64,000 bases of DNA from Streptomyces sp. NBC_01216 (GTDB taxonomy: Bacteria; Actinomycetota; Actinomycetes; Streptomycetales; Streptomycetaceae), in the NCBI RefSeq assembly GCF_035994945.1, contig NZ_CP108680.1, forward strand, positions 1 through 64,000. Reading direction: 5' to 3'. Under the pieces are notes generated by a model that was not told the origin of the DNA, made no database searches, and saw only the letters and a program-made list of their open reading frames with translations. Positions 60,262 through 64,000 of the stretch are shown piece by piece; the first letter of the stretch is position 1, and every line of letters begins with the position of its first letter. The translations under genes and the position numbers were made by a program.

Positions 60262-60288
60262 CGGCCGAGAGCCACCCGACAGGCGCCC

Positions 60289-61062
60289 TCAGGCCGCGGC
60301 CGTACGCTCGGCCTCGCGTGTGGCGGGCCGGGCGGGCACGGCGTACAAGGCGTCCACACACGCCGCCGCGAGCGCGTCCAGACTGGAGACCGTCGCCGCC
60401 GCCGGCAGACCGGAGGCATCGTAGGCCAGCGGGAGTTCCGTGCACGCGGTCAGCACCGGCAGCCGCTCCTCGCGCCACAACGGACGCACAGCCGACGCGA
60501 GCAGGCGCCCGCCCTCGTCCGTACGGCCCGCCTTGACCAGGACCGCCGCGTGATGGATCCGCGCCCGTGCCGCCGGGCCGGGGACCGCCAGCCGGTAGCC
60601 GAGCTCCGCGGCCCGCCGCTGGTACAGGCCGCTGGCGACGGTACCGGTGGTGGCGGCCAGCCAGCCACCCTCCGGGCTGAGCGTCATCGCCGCGCACAGC
60701 GTGGCGTCGACGATGTGGACGACGGGGACCGGCAGCTCCGCCCGGATCCGGTCGATGTACACATGGGCGGTGTTGCACGGCACCGCGAGAAGGTCCGCAC
60801 CCCACCGGGCCAGGGTCGTCAAGCCCTCCCGGATGGCGGGCAACGGCGCGTCGTCGCCCGCCAGCAGGGCAGTGGACCGGTCGGGTATCGACGGGTCCGA
60901 CAACAACACGACCCGGGGGTGCCCCTGGTCCTCCGTCGCAGGCACCCGGTCCGTGAAGAGCCGCAGGAACTCGGCCGTCGCGGCGGGCCCCATCCCACCG
61001 AGCACACCGAGCGTCCCGGCGGGCCCAGGCGCCGGGACCGGTCCCGGCGCCGGGACCGTCAT
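60289..61062 (-). CDS. Aspartate/glutamate racemase family protein
   Basis: 257 residues. The N-terminus LGVLGGMGPAATAEFLRLFTDRV is typical of the Asp/Glu racemase superfamily; the two catalytic Cys are in AVPCNTAHVY (about 100) and LTACTELPLA (about 212). These enzymes interconvert D- and L-amino acids without cofactor. The start overlaps the stop of the upstream PP-loop gene by four bases (ATGA), so they are co-translated. Together with the NRPS at the window's edge this suggests a D-amino acid in the side chain, but the substrate is not known. Confidence 0.88.
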   Translation of the reverse strand: MTVPAPGPVPAPGPAGTLGVLGGMGPAATAEFLRLFTDRVPATEDQGHPRVVLLSDPSIPDRSTALLAGDDAPLPAIREGLTTLARWGADLLAVPCNTAHVYIDRIRAELPVPVVHIVDATLCAAMTLSPEGGWLAATTGTVASGLYQRRAAELGYRLAVPGPAARARIHHAAVLVKAGRTDEGGRLLASAVRPLWREERLPVLTACTELPLAYDASGLPAAATVSSLDALAAACVDALYAVPARPATREAERTAAA

Positions 61063-63239
61063 CGCGCCGCGGGGTCCGTGGCCGAGGTCAGCCGACGGGC
61101 CACCCGCTCGGGTATCGAGGCGGCCAGCAGCCGGCCGCGCAGGCCGGGCGGGCACCACCAGTCCAGGTGGAGAACCCCCTGCCGGACCACGCCGTTGACC
61201 GTCACCACATCCCGCCCGGTGCCCGGCAGAACGGTGAAGTCGACCGTGTCGACCGCGACCAGCGAGAACGGCGAACCGTCCGGCAGCAGCGCCTCGAGGT
61301 CTCCGAAGTGCTCGTAACGGATCAGCTCCGGCGCGTCCGACGGCGGGGCCGGTGCCAGAGACCAGCGGCCGACACCCCGGGGCCGGTCCTCGGCCGTGTG
61401 GTCGAGAACCTCGACACCCGGCTCGTCCCCCAGATCGGCGAGGACCGCGGACAGTGCCGCGGCCACCCGCGTAGCGCTCGCGGGAGCACCGCAGTCGACC
61501 CTGGTCAGGACCGCCTCCTCCCGGTCCACACCGGGCTCCGAAGGCCCGGCAAGGCCCGGCTCCGGCCGGTCGAAGCGCCCGGACTCCGCGGACACGACGG
61601 CCGCCGCCCGGCGCAGGAACGACTCCGCCGGCGCGAGCGGAGTCTCGCCACCGGCGGCCCACAGCGCGGACAGATCACGCAGCAGCACCCGCCACGAGCG
61701 GGTGTCCGCCAGCAGTTCGTGCACGACCAGCAGCAGCCTGGCCGGAAGCGGTCCACGATCCGCCAGGGCCAACTGCACCAGCGGGCCGTCGGAGAGACTC
61801 ATCCGGGAGCGCATCCGGTCCACGGCCGTGCGCAACAGCTCCGCCTCCGCCGCGGCGTCCCGCCCCGACAGATCCAGCCGCAGCACCGGAAGAGCACCGG
61901 CCACACCCGTGTCGTACTGCTCCCAGCCGCCGTCACGCTCGGCGAACCGCAGCCGCAGCGCCTCGTGGTGCAGCAGCAGCGCCAGCGTCGACCGGCGCAC
62001 CAGAGCCGGATCGGCGGCGCCCTTCGCCTCCAGGAGCAGAGCCCTGCCATGCGGGCCGGGGGCCGCTCCGGCGCGCGCCAGCACCTGCCGCTGCGCGGGA
62101 GTCAACGCCGCACGACGCTCCCCGGACGTGGACGTGGACGTGGAAGCGGAAGCCGCGGCGGGCGCGGGCGAGGTCCGCTCCGCCGCCGGGGCCTCGGTCG
62201 TGGGGCGGGCCACGCCCTCCTCGGGAAGCGGGTAGCCGATCTGCAGCAGCATCTTGCGCACCCGCGGGGTCGCGGCCGGCATGCGCAGCTCCTCGTCCGC
62301 CTCCGCCCGCTCCAGATGCCCCAGGCGCACCTCCCACCGGGTGGGCGCCTCGTAGTTGTGGAAGCCGCGTTCACGGGTGTGCACCAGGACACCCGCGTCG
62401 TTGATCATGCAGTTGGAGCTGCAGAAGCCGGTGTCGCCCGGCTGCGACCACAGGTCGGAACGCTCGTGCAACAGCGCCCGGATGCCGTCCTTGGTGACGT
62501 CGGAGTACCGGTAGTAGTCGACGACCTCGACGGAGTCGACCACCTCGGGCGCGATGTCCCCGCCGGCCTGGTGGTAGACCCGACGGCCCTCCCGCAGGCC
62601 CGGCTCGATCTCGGCCGGGTCGAAGATGCCCTGACGGTGGAACCACGACAGCCGCTCATCCATGATCTGGCCGCGCGACAGCCCCGTGACGATGGTCGGG
62701 ATGCCCAGGTCGTGCGCATGCCGCGTGCTCAGGTCCAGCAGGGAACGGAAGCACCCGTTGCACACGCTCTTGTGCTGCTGGAGGCTGCGCAGGAAGACCT
62801 TGTTCTGGTCCGCGTGCGTGGCGGTGACGTGCTCGATGCCGAGTTCGGAGGTGATCGTCTCCACGTTGCGCAGGGCGGTCTTGGAGATGAACCCGTTGTC
62901 GAAGGTGAAGGTGCGCACCCGCAGGCCGAGATCGATCAGCCGGTACAGGACGTACGAGCTGTCCTTGCCACCGCTGTAGAGCAGCAGGCAGTCGACGTCG
63001 GACCCGCCCGCCTCGGCCCGTGCGCGGACCAGCGAGACGAACCGGTTCACATCGCCGAAGTAGGCGTCGATCTCGGGGCCGTGCCGCTCGTACATCGTGC
63101 ACAGATCGCAGGTGCCGGACGGGTCGAAGGCGATCCCGGGATAGCGGCCGCTGATCCCGCAGCGGGCGCAGGCCCGCTCCGGGGTGTCGGCGCCGCTCCC
63201 GGTCGCGGAGGTGGTCTCGGAAGAGAGAAGCGTGGTCAT
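61059..63239 (-). CDS. Fusion of a PP-loop ATPase (amidotransferase-like) with a degenerate condensation/epimerisation-like domain
   Basis: 726 residues. Residues 1-360 match the N-acetyl sugar amidotransferase/asparagine-synthase-like PP-loop family: zinc-type CARC...CDLC (24-47), PP-loop SGGKDS (89-94), CNGC (160-163) and C...C at 273/277. A low-complexity Ala/Ser/Pro linker (about 365-385) follows. Residues 388-726 resemble an NRPS condensation or epimerisation domain (ALTPAQRQVLARAG, LLLHHEALRLRF, VVHELLADTRSWRVLLRDL), with HHxxxDG changed to HELLADT, so catalysis there is doubtful. The start at 63239 is the first ATG; the gene sits 13 bases after the next NRPS gene and is coupled to the racemase gene. 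Confidence 0.88.
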   Translation of the reverse strand: MTTLLSSETTSATGSGADTPERACARCGISGRYPGIAFDPSGTCDLCTMYERHGPEIDAYFGDVNRFVSLVRARAEAGGSDVDCLLLYSGGKDSSYVLYRLIDLGLRVRTFTFDNGFISKTALRNVETITSELGIEHVTATHADQNKVFLRSLQQHKSVCNGCFRSLLDLSTRHAHDLGIPTIVTGLSRGQIMDERLSWFHRQGIFDPAEIEPGLREGRRVYHQAGGDIAPEVVDSVEVVDYYRYSDVTKDGIRALLHERSDLWSQPGDTGFCSSNCMINDAGVLVHTRERGFHNYEAPTRWEVRLGHLERAEADEELRMPAATPRVRKMLLQIGYPLPEEGVARPTTEAPAAERTSPAPAAASASTSTSTSGERRAALTPAQRQVLARAGAAPGPHGRALLLEAKGAADPALVRRSTLALLLHHEALRLRFAERDGGWEQYDTGVAGALPVLRLDLSGRDAAAEAELLRTAVDRMRSRMSLSDGPLVQLALADRGPLPARLLLVVHELLADTRSWRVLLRDLSALWAAGGETPLAPAESFLRRAAAVVSAESGRFDRPEPGLAGPSEPGVDREEAVLTRVDCGAPASATRVAAALSAVLADLGDEPGVEVLDHTAEDRPRGVGRWSLAPAPPSDAPELIRYEHFGDLEALLPDGSPFSLVAVDTVDFTVLPGTGRDVVTVNGVVRQGVLHLDWWCPPGLRGRLLAASIPERVARRLTSATDPAAR

Positions 63240-63252
63240 CGGCGTCCGGTCC

Positions 63253-64000
63253 CTAGATGGCGAAGAGGTCGTCGAGCGGGGCGTCGGCCGCCAGCAGTTC
63301 CTTCTCGACCGCCGCGGCGAGGTTCGCGACCGTCGGCGACAGGAGGAAGTCCCGCAGAGGCACGGCGACCGCGAAGGTCTGGTTGACCGAGGCGAGCAGC
63401 GAGACGACGAGCAGCGAGGTGCCGCCCGAAGCGAAGAAGTCGTCGTCGCGGCCGACGGCGGCGACGGGCAGGGTCCGCAGCCACAGCTCGGACACCGTCC
63501 GCTCCGTCGCGGTGCGCGGAGGCCCCCCGGCGGCGTGCTCCGTGCGCCGGGGCGCCGGGGCGGGCAGCGCCCGCCGGTCGATCTTGCCGCTGAGCGTGCG
63601 GGGCAGCGCGGCGAGCGGAACGAACCGCGCCGGGACCGCGCTGTCCGGCAGCCGCTCGCGCAGATGGGCGCGCAGCTCCGCTTCCAGCGCTTCGAACGCC
63701 TCGGGTGCTTCGGGCGCGGTCCGGGCGGGGGAGCCACCGCACTCCAGATAGGCGAGGAGATGGACCGCGCCGTCCTCATCGGTGGTGACCACGGCGGCGT
63801 CCGTGACGGCCGGGTGATCACGCAACACGCTCTCGACGCCCTCCAGCTCGACCCGCACCCCACCGATCTTGACCTGGTGGTCCTTGCGGCCGAGGAACTC
63901 CAGGGCGCCGTCGTCGAGCAGGCGGCCGTAGTCCCCCGTGCGGTAGACGACGTCGGCCGGGTCGCCCGTCACCGGGTGCGGCACGAAGACCCGTGCCGTC
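63253..64000 (-). CDS. NRPS, C-terminal part: adenylation domain end plus carrier domain (truncated by the window)
   Basis: Only the C-terminal 249 residues are inside the window. It begins in the adenylation domain (YRTGDYGRLLDDGALEFLGR, KIGGVRVELEGVE) with the catalytic Lys in LSGKIDRRALPAP, then a carrier domain with DDFFASGGTSLLVVSL holding the phosphopantetheine Ser. No thioesterase or reductase follows; the protein stops after the carrier. It must receive and pass on an amino acid to a partner enzyme. Nothing can be said about its substrate or upstream domains. Confidence 0.9.
   Translation of the reverse strand, partial: TARVFVPHPVTGDPADVVYRTGDYGRLLDDGALEFLGRKDHQVKIGGVRVELEGVESVLRDHPAVTDAAVVTTDEDGAVHLLAYLECGGSPARTAPEAPEAFEALEAELRAHLRERLPDSAVPARFVPLAALPRTLSGKIDRRALPAPAPRRTEHAAGGPPRTATERTVSELWLRTLPVAAVGRDDDFFASGGTSLLVVSLLASVNQTFAVAVPLRDFLLSPTVANLAAAVEKELLAADAPLDDLFAI

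Overview
The window is very GC-rich DNA with Streptomyces-type gene structure: GTG/TTG starts, GGAGG ribosome sites and a gamma-butyrolactone circuit. It appears to be the left arm of a linear Streptomyces replicon, most likely a giant linear plasmid. Bases 1-195 are a dense run of GC-rich palindromes closed by TGC loops, the hallmark of Streptomyces telomeres. They are followed by a TtrA-like terminal helicase and a tap-tpg pair (telomere-associated protein and terminal protein).

Layout. 1-5.9 kb: telomere, helicase, tap, tpg. 5.9-8.0 kb: a non-coding block with four dyads, then two small winged-helix proteins that look like plasmid replication proteins. 8.1-11.0 kb: a parAB partition cassette with an unusual feature. 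Twelve copies of a 17-bp dyad (CTATCACGGCGTGATAG, 39-bp period) lie inside the parB reading frame and three more lie upstream of parA. 11.4-15.3 kb: a membrane protein, a MerR regulator and a helix-turn-helix/zinc-ribbon protein preceded by a 31-bp-period repeat array. 15.3-19.4 kb: a signalling island with an AfsA-type butenolide synthase, two TetR regulators, a HAD phosphatase and an SDR reductase. 19.7-21.5 kb: an IS701-like protein that has lost a catalytic aspartate, and an HxlR regulator.

21.6-64 kb: an enediyne biosynthetic gene cluster that runs off the right edge. The core is two DUF1702 proteins, UnbV, UnbU, the iterative PKS PksE (KS-AT-ACP-KR-DH-PPTase), its hot-dog thioesterase, a flavin reductase and a P450, nearly all translationally coupled. 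Then come AraC and StrR/ParB-type regulators, a GMC oxidoreductase pair and tailoring genes. The set of tyrosine aminomutase (MIO type), HpaB-type phenol hydroxylase, free-standing carrier protein, free-standing condensation enzyme, adenylation protein and prephenate dehydrogenase matches the logic of the beta-tyrosine branch of C-1027-type 9-membered enediynes. A SgcJ-family protein agrees with this.

The right part holds genes that this logic does not explain: a molybdopterin oxidoreductase, a solute-binding-protein homologue with no signal peptide, an Asp/Glu racemase, a PP-loop amidotransferase-like ATPase fused to a degenerate NRPS condensation/epimerisation-like domain, and the end of an A-PCP NRPS. 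These suggest an additional or altered peptidyl/amino-acid side chain. No apoprotein, sugar genes or dedicated exporter are visible here; they may lie beyond 64 kb or be absent. No tRNA, rRNA or CRISPR array was recognised. Functions are inferred from motifs by eye; no database search was possible.
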